Positions 8,800-16,227 of a stretch of DNA of 34,370 bases are shown in pieces (positions within the stretch are counted from its first letter, which is position 1; every line of letters starts with the position of its first letter). The stretch comes from Polyangiaceae bacterium (GTDB taxonomy: Bacteria > Myxococcota_A > Polyangia > Polyangiales > Polyangiaceae), in the NCBI GenBank assembly GCA_947502375.1, contig CANMZR010000003.1:1-34370 (forward strand). The letters are read 5' to 3'. The notes below the pieces were generated by a model. The model saw only the letters and a program-made list of their open reading frames with translations, did not search any database and was not told the origin of the DNA. Made by a program: the position numbers and the translations under genes.

Positions 8800-9975
8800 T
8801 TGAGTAGTGGGATGGGTTCGTTCGGAAAACTCCTAGGGTGCGCCTTCGCGGTAACCTCGACGCTCGTGGCGGGTTCCGCGCGGGCGGATAAGATGGATCC
8901 AGCGCTCGAGCGCTACGTCCTGAACAGCCGCTGCATCGCAAGCGTCAACGGGGTGGGGAGTTACTACGCCCCGACCGCAGGTTTTGCTCGCTGCCTCCCG
9001 AACGACCTCGCCTTTTCCAAGCTCGTCGCGCAGATGGGAGCAGCCATCGCTCCCGTTCCTTCGTACTCTGCCAGGACCACCGGATTCGGCGGCTACAAGG
9101 TTGGAATTCAAGGGGTCTACACGACGATCGATTCCGACGCCCCGTACTGGAAAAATGGAACCCAGGGCCCCGTCGACAAGTCGACGAACCAGAGTTCCAT
9201 CATCAACAGCAATCCGGACTCGATGTTGCAGCTCTACTCCGTACGACTCGCAAAGGGATTTCCCTTCGGACTCGAGGTCGGGGCGAGCTTCGGCCACCTG
9301 GTGAACACCTCCCTGGTCGCGGGAGGAGGCGACGTGCGGCTCTCACTCCTCGAGGGTTTTCGAACCAACCTTCCGCTCGGGTATCTGCCGGATCTCGCGG
9401 TCGCGGGCAGCATCCGAACGATCAGCGGAACCTCCCAGCTCAAGCTGACGGTGGCCTCGTTCGACACCATGATCTCAAAGCCTTTTCCGATTGCCGGCAG
9501 CGTCGTCTTTCAGCCGCATGTCGGGTACCAATGGGTGCGAATCTTCGGAGATTCCGGCGTGGTGGACATGACGCCAAACAGCGAGCCCGTGGGGCACTGC
9601 GGGTACACAGGCGACAACAATCCCGCCACGCCAGACGCTTCGAAGACGCCACTCGACGGCCAACCCGTGTGCGCCGGTTCGAGTGCGGACTTCAACAACA
9701 ACGTCGTCTTCGACGCCGTCCGACTCACCCGTCATCGAATCAATATCGGCGCGGACTTCCGTTTTCAGATGGTTTACTTCGGTCTCAACGTGCTCGCGGA
9801 CCTCATCCCGGTCGCCGAAGCGAACACGGCCCTGAAGACCGTACCCGACGGCACCGATCCGAGCGCCTCAAAGACGGTCGCCGTCAACCCGTTTGCGGAT
9901 GATCCTCGCACGATCGAAAACGACGCGGTAAAATCCCAGCTGACCCTCGCCGCGGAGCTCGGCGCCGTCTTCTGA
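8800..9975 (+). CDS. Putative outer-membrane beta-barrel protein with signal peptide
   Basis: Signal peptide 'LLGCAFAVTSTLVAGSARA'; alternating amphipathic strands; ends in Phe (...AAELGAVF). Start may be TTG at 8800 or ATG at 8812. Confidence 0.6.
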   Translation: MSSGMGSFGKLLGCAFAVTSTLVAGSARADKMDPALERYVLNSRCIASVNGVGSYYAPTAGFARCLPNDLAFSKLVAQMGAAIAPVPSYSARTTGFGGYKVGIQGVYTTIDSDAPYWKNGTQGPVDKSTNQSSIINSNPDSMLQLYSVRLAKGFPFGLEVGASFGHLVNTSLVAGGGDVRLSLLEGFRTNLPLGYLPDLAVAGSIRTISGTSQLKLTVASFDTMISKPFPIAGSVVFQPHVGYQWVRIFGDSGVVDMTPNSEPVGHCGYTGDNNPATPDASKTPLDGQPVCAGSSADFNNNVVFDAVRLTRHRINIGADFRFQMVYFGLNVLADLIPVAEANTALKTVPDGTDPSASKTVAVNPFADDPRTIENDAVKSQLTLAAELGAVF

Positions 9976-9998
9976 GCGGTGGATTGAAGAACGGAGCC

Positions 9999-10016
9999 TG
10001 CACCCGGAACGGTGCA
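9999..10016 (+). promoter_or_regulatory. Hairpin TGCACC-CGGAAC-GGTGCA upstream of the acyl-AMP ligase operon
   Basis: Perfect 6-bp inverted repeat in the 76-bp gap, followed by a smaller GAGC-AAA-GCTC hairpin at 10024-10034. Confidence 0.35.
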
Positions 10017-10051
10017 CGCGTTTGAGCAAAGCTCGACTGCGTTGATTCACG

Positions 10052-11731
10052 ATGACCCAATTGACCCGTGAATTGCTCGCCAAACGTCTCGAATTTGGGG
10101 ATCTCGACGAATGCGGCACGCTCCCCGCGCTCCGGCTCAGGTTCGGTCCCGGGAGTTCGCATCGCGCGGTTCCTTTCAATGAACTCGGGCGCCGTGCACG
10201 AGCAGCGGCCCTCGCCTTGGCTAAAGCGGGCGCACGCGAAGGCGACCGCATCGCCCTCTTGATGCCGCATTCGCTGCTGCTGGTGGCCTCGTTTTTCGGC
10301 GCGATCCACGCCGGTATGACTCCGGCGATCATCGCTTGGCCAACCGCCAAAATGGATCCGGACAAGTACCGCCGAAACATCCACGCGGTGGTTTCACGAC
10401 TCGGTGCACGCTTCATCGTCACTGACGCTCGCATGGTAAGCGAGCTTGGCGCCTCGCTCGGAGACGCGACCGTGCTCGATGCGGCACTGCTCGAAGGCGA
10501 GCTCGAGGCCGCCCTGGCTCCGGTCCAACGCCACGAGAACGAGCCGCTGTTCATCCAGTTCTCGGGTGGAACGACGGGCACGCAGAAGTCGGTACCGATA
10601 ACGACCGAACGGCTCTTCCGACAACTCGCCGCCTTCGACGCACGGGTTGAGCTCACCGAGGACGACCGCGTGATTTCGTGGCTGCCGCTCTATCACGACA
10701 TGGGCCTCGTGGCCTGCCTGCTCCTGCCGTTCGCGTTCCGCCTCACAGTGAGCATGTTCGCACCCATGGAATGGGTACTCGACCCAAGCCGTTTTCTCGA
10801 AGCCGTCGCAGAAGACCGTGCAACCTTGTGTTGGCTTCCGAATTTCGCTTTCAGCTTCATGGCGAAACGCGCACGTTTGACGGACGGTGCCGCGCTGTCC
10901 TCGCTCCGAGCGCTCATCAACTGCAGCGAGCCGGTGCGCGACGAAAGCATGTGCGCCTTTCGTGAGCGGTTTCAAGTCAACGGCCTGAGACCCGCGGCCT
11001 TGCAAACTTCTTACGCGATGGCCGAGGCCACCTTTGCGGTGACCCAGTCGGTCGTGAGCGATCCGCCCCGCACGTTACGCGTTTCACGGGACCACCTGAG
11101 TCGCGGGCTCGTCGTTGTCGATCCATCCGGGGAGCGCGTGCTCGTCTCATGCGGCGCGCCCATTTTGGACGTGGAGGTACGCCTCAACCCGAGCACAGCC
11201 GAGAATTCCGTCGGGGAAATCGAGTTGCGTGGCCCTTTCATGATGGACGATTACCTCGCGGGCGAAGAGCAACCGAGGCGGTGGGCCTTCGATCCGGAAG
11301 GCTGGTATCGCACGGGGGATCTCGGTTTCCTTCACGACGCACACCTCTACGTGACGGGGCGAAAGAAGGACGTCATCATCGTGGGCGGAGTGAACATTTA
11401 CCCGGAAGATATCGAGCAAGCGGTATCCGAGCTCGACGGGGTGCATCCCGGTCGCGTGGTGGCCCTCGGGCTGGAGGATGATGCGCTTGGGACGGAGCGA
11501 CTCGTGGTGATTGCGGAAGCGAATACGGCCCTCGACCTTGCGAACGCGGACCTAATCGAAGCGAGCATCCGCAAAACCGTGATCATCTTCGCGGGGCTCG
11601 CACCAAGTCACGTGTTTGTCGTCCCGCCGCGCTGGATCGTCAAGAGCACCGCCGGCAAGATCTCACGAACTGAAACGCGAAAGCGCGTGCTTGAACGCTG
11701 GGACAGCATCGAAGCAAGGACATTTGAATGA
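10052..11731 (+). CDS. AMP-dependent acyl ligase, fatty acyl-AMP ligase-like
   Basis: 'LFIQFSGGTTGTQKSVPIT' P-loop; 'RVISWLPLYHDMGLVACLLLPF'; 'GWYRTGDLGFLHDAHLYVTGRKKDVIIVGGVNIYPEDIEQ'; catalytic Lys region 'TAGKISRTETRKR'. Confidence 0.88.
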   Translation: MTQLTRELLAKRLEFGDLDECGTLPALRLRFGPGSSHRAVPFNELGRRARAAALALAKAGAREGDRIALLMPHSLLLVASFFGAIHAGMTPAIIAWPTAKMDPDKYRRNIHAVVSRLGARFIVTDARMVSELGASLGDATVLDAALLEGELEAALAPVQRHENEPLFIQFSGGTTGTQKSVPITTERLFRQLAAFDARVELTEDDRVISWLPLYHDMGLVACLLLPFAFRLTVSMFAPMEWVLDPSRFLEAVAEDRATLCWLPNFAFSFMAKRARLTDGAALSSLRALINCSEPVRDESMCAFRERFQVNGLRPAALQTSYAMAEATFAVTQSVVSDPPRTLRVSRDHLSRGLVVVDPSGERVLVSCGAPILDVEVRLNPSTAENSVGEIELRGPFMMDDYLAGEEQPRRWAFDPEGWYRTGDLGFLHDAHLYVTGRKKDVIIVGGVNIYPEDIEQAVSELDGVHPGRVVALGLEDDALGTERLVVIAEANTALDLANADLIEASIRKTVIIFAGLAPSHVFVVPPRWIVKSTAGKISRTETRKRVLERWDSIEARTFE

Positions 11732-11751
11732 GTCAGGTCGAATGAGTCAGG
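11726..11751 (+). repeat. 14-bp tandem duplication at the ligase/ACP junction
   Basis: GAATGAGTCAGGTC (11726-11739) followed by GAATGAGTCAGG (11740-11751). Confidence 0.85.
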
Positions 11752-11981
11752 AATTGTTAACGATCCGCGAAACGGTGGCGCGGCATTTGCGGCGCAAACC
11801 CAAAACTTTCGACGACGCGACGCCCATCGTATCGGGTGGCCTCATCGACTCGATGTCGCTCATCGACCTCATCCTCGATCTCGAGACGGCCACCGGCGTC
11901 CGCATCCCGGCGGCCGAAGTGCAACCAGACGATTTCGACTCGATAGCGCTCATCGCTGCGACCGTCGCGCGCTTTCGCTGA
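11742..11981 (+). CDS. Acyl carrier protein (phosphopantetheine attachment site), DltC-like in pattern
   Basis: 79-aa protein 'MSQELLTIRETVARHLRRKPKTF...GGLIDSMSLIDLILDLETATGVRIPAAEVQPDDFDSI'; DS(M) motif for the 4'-phosphopantetheine Ser. The provided ORF is longer (11616) but overlaps the ligase. Confidence 0.88.
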   Translation: MSQELLTIRETVARHLRRKPKTFDDATPIVSGGLIDSMSLIDLILDLETATGVRIPAAEVQPDDFDSIALIAATVARFR

Positions 11982-11994
11982 GACCAGGGCGTCC

Positions 11995-13194
11995 TTGGAA
12001 ACCATACCCACCGCCCCGCCCATTCACGAATTGAAACGCGGACTTTCCGGAGCGCGGCTCCTCGGGCTCGGCGTGGCGGCGCTCGCGTGCATGGCGGCCC
12101 TTGGCCACACGAACGTTCTCGAAAAGGTGGCAACGGCACTGACCGGCGCGGAGGCGCGACTCGTGACGCCGTCGCCCGAACCGGAAGCCTGGGACGAAAA
12201 GCGCGGAGGCACGTTGTTGACGACACTACGAGCCCTGCAGCCGCTGCCCGAGGGCACGCGGCGGGTGCTCATGCTGGGCAACTCGCAGCAATACACCGTT
12301 CCCCCGCCAAAAGATGGGAGCGCAGTAGGGACGTTGCGTCCCCGAATCACCAGCATGCGCCTCAGTGCGAGCTTGGAGGCCGAGGCGCCCGGGAAGCTGC
12401 GCGTCTACAACGGCGCGGTCGACAACCAAAACTTCACCGAGGCGCTCTGGCAATCCCTCTTTTGGCTGGAACTGTCGGCCCAAAAACCCGCCGCACTCGT
12501 GCTCCAGGCGAGCTTCGATACGTTGCGAAAAACGGGAATTCGAGGTGGTTATCAGACTCTCCTCGATGAACCACGTTTTCTCGACGCGCTCCACCTGCGA
12601 CTCACCAAGGGAGCGAGGCCATACCATCCGGACTTCGTCGCCGCCGAAAAACAGTGGCGCGAACGCACGGCACAACTCGCGACCGAGACGACGCCGAACG
12701 AGTGGAAGCAGTGGTCCCCCGAACCCGCGCTTCGGGCCGCGATGAATCACACGGAGCTCTTTCGGCGCCGCGAAGGCTCGAAGGGACAATTGCTCGGGAT
12801 GCTTTACGCCATTCGGGTCCGCGCACTCGGCATCAGCCCGCGCACGAAGCGGCACATCGTCGGAGCGCCGCTCGAACAGAATCTGGCCGCGCTCGATGAC
12901 CTGATGGCGCTTGCCAAGGAAAAACACTGCGCCATCGTGCTCTACAACGCGCCGACGAACCCCGCCGTCGACATGTTCTTCGTGGAAGAATACCAGGCGT
13001 ACGTCGAACAACTGCGAGCCCTGGCGCTGAAGCACGGCGCTGCCTTCGAAGAGCTCGGAAAGGCCGTCCCTGACGCCCATTGGGGGTACCTCATCGACGG
13101 ACCGGACCCCATTCACTTTGACGAAACCGGGCACACCATCGTGCACGACAAATTGCTTCGGCCGCTGCGCATGAGCCTCGGAATGGACCGCTGA
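11995..13194 (+). CDS. Membrane-anchored SGNH-hydrolase-like protein (DltD/AlgJ-like role)
   Basis: N-terminal TM 'LLGLGVAALACMAALG'; 'RRVLMLGNSQQYT' as nucleophile block; C-terminal 'GPDPIHFDETGHTIVHDKLL' as Asp-x-x-His block; immediately upstream of an MBOAT gene. Confidence 0.65.
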   Translation: METIPTAPPIHELKRGLSGARLLGLGVAALACMAALGHTNVLEKVATALTGAEARLVTPSPEPEAWDEKRGGTLLTTLRALQPLPEGTRRVLMLGNSQQYTVPPPKDGSAVGTLRPRITSMRLSASLEAEAPGKLRVYNGAVDNQNFTEALWQSLFWLELSAQKPAALVLQASFDTLRKTGIRGGYQTLLDEPRFLDALHLRLTKGARPYHPDFVAAEKQWRERTAQLATETTPNEWKQWSPEPALRAAMNHTELFRRREGSKGQLLGMLYAIRVRALGISPRTKRHIVGAPLEQNLAALDDLMALAKEKHCAIVLYNAPTNPAVDMFFVEEYQAYVEQLRALALKHGAAFEELGKAVPDAHWGYLIDGPDPIHFDETGHTIVHDKLLRPLRMSLGMDR

Positions 13195-13197
13195 ACG

Positions 13198-14616
13198 ATG
13201 TTGTTCACGAGCTTCACGTACATTCTTTTCCTGTGCCTCGTCATTCCATTGGTGCGGAGCACCGAGGGCGTGTGGCGCGAGCGCGTGCTCCTCGGCGCGA
13301 GCCTGGTTTATTATGCGGCGTGGGACGTGCGATTCGTCGCCCTCTTGCTCGCGCTCGGGGTGTTCACGCACGCGGCGGGTCACCGCATTGCAGCGGCGCG
13401 AAAAAGTGGCACCAAGCCTCGTTTCGGGAACGCCACTGCGCCCGTCGTGGCCATTCTCCTCGTGCTCGCTGCGTTCAAGTACACCCGCTGGCTCATGGAG
13501 TTGCAGAACGCGCTCGGCGGGACCCAGTTCACGCTGCCGAAGATCATTCTGCCCCTCGGCATCTCGTTCTTTACGTTCGAGTGCGTGAGTTACCTGCTCG
13601 ACGTTCAGAAGGGCGGCGCGGAGCTGACCCCATTGCGTCGGTTTTTGCTATTTCCAGCCTACTTTCCGCATCTGGTCGCAGGTCCTATTCTACGAATCAA
13701 AGAGTTCGCGCCCGAACTCGACAAGCTCCGCCGTGCCACCTGGCTGGAGACGCTCGCCGGCATCGACCGAATCGTCATCGGTCTCCTGAAGAAGGTGGTG
13801 CTGGCGGATTCGTTGGCGCTGTTCGTCGACCAAGGCTTCAGTGCCAGCCCCGGTCGTGTCGGAGCCCTCGACGCCTGGGCGCTGACGATCTCTTTCGCGC
13901 TGCAAATATTTTTTGATTTCTCGGGCTACAGCGACATCGCCATCGGCGTATCGAGGATGGTTGGGATCCGGCTTCCCGAGAACTTCAACTTGCCGTACCA
14001 CGCCGAAAGCCCAAGCGACTTTTGGAACCGTTGGCACATGACCCTCTCCAGGTGGGTTCGCGATTACCTGTTTTTTCCGCTCAATATGCGAGCCGGCAAG
14101 CGCGTGTGGCTGCGTTACGTGTTTCTGGTGCTCGTCATGTCCTTCGTGGGCTTGTGGCACGGCGCGGGCGTGGGCTTCGTCATCTGGGGCGCGTGGCACG
14201 GCGTCTTGATGGTGCTTCACCGCGTGGCTCAGAGACGCGTCGGGCATCTTGAGGATGGTCCGCGGATCCCGCTTGAACGCGTCGGGCGCGTGGTATCGCT
14301 CATCCTGCTCGTCGCGGCCTGGGTTCCATTTCGTGCCCCGACGCTCGCCGCTGCAACCGCGATGCTCCGGGCCATGTTCACGCTCCGTGGCTTTCGCCCC
14401 GCGTACTCGATCAACGACTACCTATTCGCGCTCGCATGTCTCGCCGGCTATGTCGTCCTCGTGCCACGCGTCGAACGGTTCGTGCAGCGTGATCCGGAAA
14501 CGCACGAGGTCAACGGTCGTACGTTCTGGCTCCGTGCTCCCCTTTATGCGCTCGCGGTTCAGTTCCTGTTCATGTTTGACCGCAGCAACATCGCGTTCAT
14601 CTACTTTCAGTTCTGA
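13198..14616 (+). CDS. MBOAT family membrane-bound O-acyltransferase (AlgI/DltB-like)
   Basis: 'SFFTFECVSYLLDV', 'FFDFSGYSDIAIGVSRMVGIRLPENFNLPYHAESPSDFWNRWHMTLSRWVRDYLFFPLN', 'GLWHGAGVGFVIWGAWHG' are hallmark MBOAT motifs. Confidence 0.95.
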   Translation: MLFTSFTYILFLCLVIPLVRSTEGVWRERVLLGASLVYYAAWDVRFVALLLALGVFTHAAGHRIAAARKSGTKPRFGNATAPVVAILLVLAAFKYTRWLMELQNALGGTQFTLPKIILPLGISFFTFECVSYLLDVQKGGAELTPLRRFLLFPAYFPHLVAGPILRIKEFAPELDKLRRATWLETLAGIDRIVIGLLKKVVLADSLALFVDQGFSASPGRVGALDAWALTISFALQIFFDFSGYSDIAIGVSRMVGIRLPENFNLPYHAESPSDFWNRWHMTLSRWVRDYLFFPLNMRAGKRVWLRYVFLVLVMSFVGLWHGAGVGFVIWGAWHGVLMVLHRVAQRRVGHLEDGPRIPLERVGRVVSLILLVAAWVPFRAPTLAAATAMLRAMFTLRGFRPAYSINDYLFALACLAGYVVLVPRVERFVQRDPETHEVNGRTFWLRAPLYALAVQFLFMFDRSNIAFIYFQF

Positions 14617-14628
14617 ACGGCCCACCGC

Positions 14629-15423
14629 TCATCCGGGAGTGAGCAACCCCAAAGCCTCCGCGGCCGCAGCTTGCTCGGCAAGCTTCTTCGAGCGGCCATT
14701 GCCCGTTGGAGCCACCGTCCAGCATGGCGAGCCATCTGGCGAGATCTCGTCCGGCTCCGAGCCCGACGCGAGTGGACCGTGGAGGCAAACGACCGCTTCG
14801 ACGCAGAACTCACGGGCGTGGGGAGGTCCCTTTTCGGCGACGACCCGATACCGAGGCGGCGGGAGGCCCCTGGATTGCAGCAACTCTTGCAGCCGACTCT
14901 TGGCATCGCGCTCGGCCCCGCCGGTGGAAACAAGTCTCTCGATGCGCTCGGCGAGTATCCGTTGAACGAGGCGTCGCGAAGCCTCGAGCCCGGCATCGAG
15001 GTAGACGCAGCCCACGAGCGCTTCGAGGGCGTCCGCGAGCACGTTCGGTCGGAGGCGCTCCCCGGTGGTGTCAGCCCCGCGACCGACGCGTAACGCTTTA
15101 TCGAGCTCGTGCTCGCGGGCGAGCTCGGCGAGCACATTTGCGTTGACGAGCGACGAACGCATCATCGTCAACTCTCCCTCGTCGACCCCTTCGAGAGTCG
15201 TCATGAGAAGTTCGCTCACGCACAGCCCAAGCACGGAATCACCGAGAAATTCGAGCCGCTGGTTGTCACTCGGCGCCTCGCTCGCTGGACCGCGATGCTC
15301 GTTCGTGAAGCTCGGGTGCGTCAGCGCCTCCGCCAGGTGGGGCGAAGCCGGATCGATCTCGAGGCGCGCGAGAATGCGCTCGAGCGCAGAGCGTCGTTCC
15401 GTCTCCCTCTCACTTGAGTCCAT
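14629..15423 (-). CDS. rnc: Ribonuclease III
   Basis: 'NQRLEFLGDSVLGLCVSELL' signature; 'NVLADALEALVGCVYLDAG'; C-terminal dsRBD 'KSRLQELLQSRGLPPPRYRVVAEKGPPHAREFCVEAVV'. Confidence 0.95.
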   Translation of the reverse strand: MDSSERETERRSALERILARLEIDPASPHLAEALTHPSFTNEHRGPASEAPSDNQRLEFLGDSVLGLCVSELLMTTLEGVDEGELTMMRSSLVNANVLAELAREHELDKALRVGRGADTTGERLRPNVLADALEALVGCVYLDAGLEASRRLVQRILAERIERLVSTGGAERDAKSRLQELLQSRGLPPPRYRVVAEKGPPHAREFCVEAVVCLHGPLASGSEPDEISPDGSPCWTVAPTGNGRSKKLAEQAAAAEALGLLTPG

Positions 15424-15450
15424 GGCCGGTTACCGGACGTGCTACTCGCA

Positions 15451-15497
15451 GCAAGCGCTTGCGGCAAGCAGCGGCAAGCAGCGGCAAGCAGCGGCAA
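15451..15497. repeat. 12-bp palindrome plus 10-bp tandem repeats in the divergent intergenic region
   Basis: GCAAGCGCTTGC (15451-15462) then GCGGCAAGCA x3 (15461-15490) plus partial GCGGCAA. Confidence 0.9.
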
Positions 15498-15518
15498 AAC
15501 CAGCTATGCTGTCCAGGC

Positions 15519-16151
15519 TTGTCGGACCTTCTCGCTTGCCCCTTTTGCCGCCAACTGTTCGCGCGCCTCGAACGAACCGTCTGCCCCGAGTGCCAGCTCG
15601 GATTGAAGCCCCTCGCAGAGTTGCCTTCTTCCCTCGAAGCGGAGGGGCTCGACCCAATCTTCCCCGCTTCACCCGAAGAAAAAGACCTCGGGTGGTTCTA
15701 CACGGCGCGGGGTCGCGGTCCCTTGCTCGTGCTTTCGGTGATCGGCGCATTGGTGTTCGTTTTTGCCCCATGGCTCGAAGAGCGAGCGCCGGACATTCAA
15801 TCGTTCACGGGACTCCAATTCGCTCGCATCCTGCCGTGGATTTGGGGTGGAGGGATCGGCTGGGTGACGTTGTTCGCACTCGTCCTTTCGCGACGTACGG
15901 TTTACCAGATGCGCAGCTCGCGGCTGGCAGTCGCCATTCTTGCGACGATGATCCTGTCGACGGTTGCTCTGCGACTCTTTTTGCCGGTACCGGCCCATCC
16001 CTATCTCGTGCGGCGTTTTGCCTGGGGCTGGGGTCTCTACGGCGCGGGGCTCCTGTCGATGATGGCGCTTTTCTACGCCTGGCGCTTCGGCGGAGATCCG
16101 AGCGACCTCGTCCCACAAAAGCCCCGCGCAGGCGGAGAAACGCTGCACTAA
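15519..16151 (+). CDS. Zinc-ribbon membrane protein of unknown function
   Basis: 'LSDLLACPFCRQLFARLERTVCPECQLGLKPL' CxxC...CxxC ribbon followed by several TM segments; TTG start at 15519 is proposed. Confidence 0.65.
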   Translation: MSDLLACPFCRQLFARLERTVCPECQLGLKPLAELPSSLEAEGLDPIFPASPEEKDLGWFYTARGRGPLLVLSVIGALVFVFAPWLEERAPDIQSFTGLQFARILPWIWGGGIGWVTLFALVLSRRTVYQMRSSRLAVAILATMILSTVALRLFLPVPAHPYLVRRFAWGWGLYGAGLLSMMALFYAWRFGGDPSDLVPQKPRAGGETLH

Positions 16152-16157
16152 CGTTCG

Positions 16158-16185
16158 AAAAAAACCAGCGAGGCCATCCGCAACG
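16158..16185 (-). terminator. Weak intrinsic terminator candidate for the PpiC gene
   Basis: On the minus strand, a short GC stem (GCGG...CTCGC) is followed by T7 (A7 at 16158-16164 on plus). Confidence 0.35.
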
Positions 16186-16227
16186 GTGCCGCAACCTCAG
16201 CGAAGAGTGCCGCAACCTCAGCGCAGA
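16186..16227. repeat. 21-bp tandem duplication spanning the PpiC gene stop codon
   Basis: GTGCCGCAACCTCAGCGAAGA / GTGCCGCAACCTCAGCGCAGA, one mismatch. Confidence 0.85.

Noticed and set aside
12226-13383. 385-aa minus-strand ORF
   Set aside because: Antisense to the SGNH-like gene; charged low-information sequence typical of the mirror frame of a high-GC gene.
10052-14616. Polyketide/NRPS cluster starting with the FAAL-like gene and ACP
   Set aside because: No ketosynthase, condensation or other megasynthase domains; the partners are an SGNH-like protein and an MBOAT, favouring surface acylation.
14617-14628. Terminator between the MBOAT gene and rnc
   Set aside because: Only a 12-bp gap with no stem-loop and T-tract visible.
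15461-15497. Short CRISPR-like array
   Set aside because: Units are 10 bp with no spacers and no cas genes nearby; it is a simple tandem repeat.
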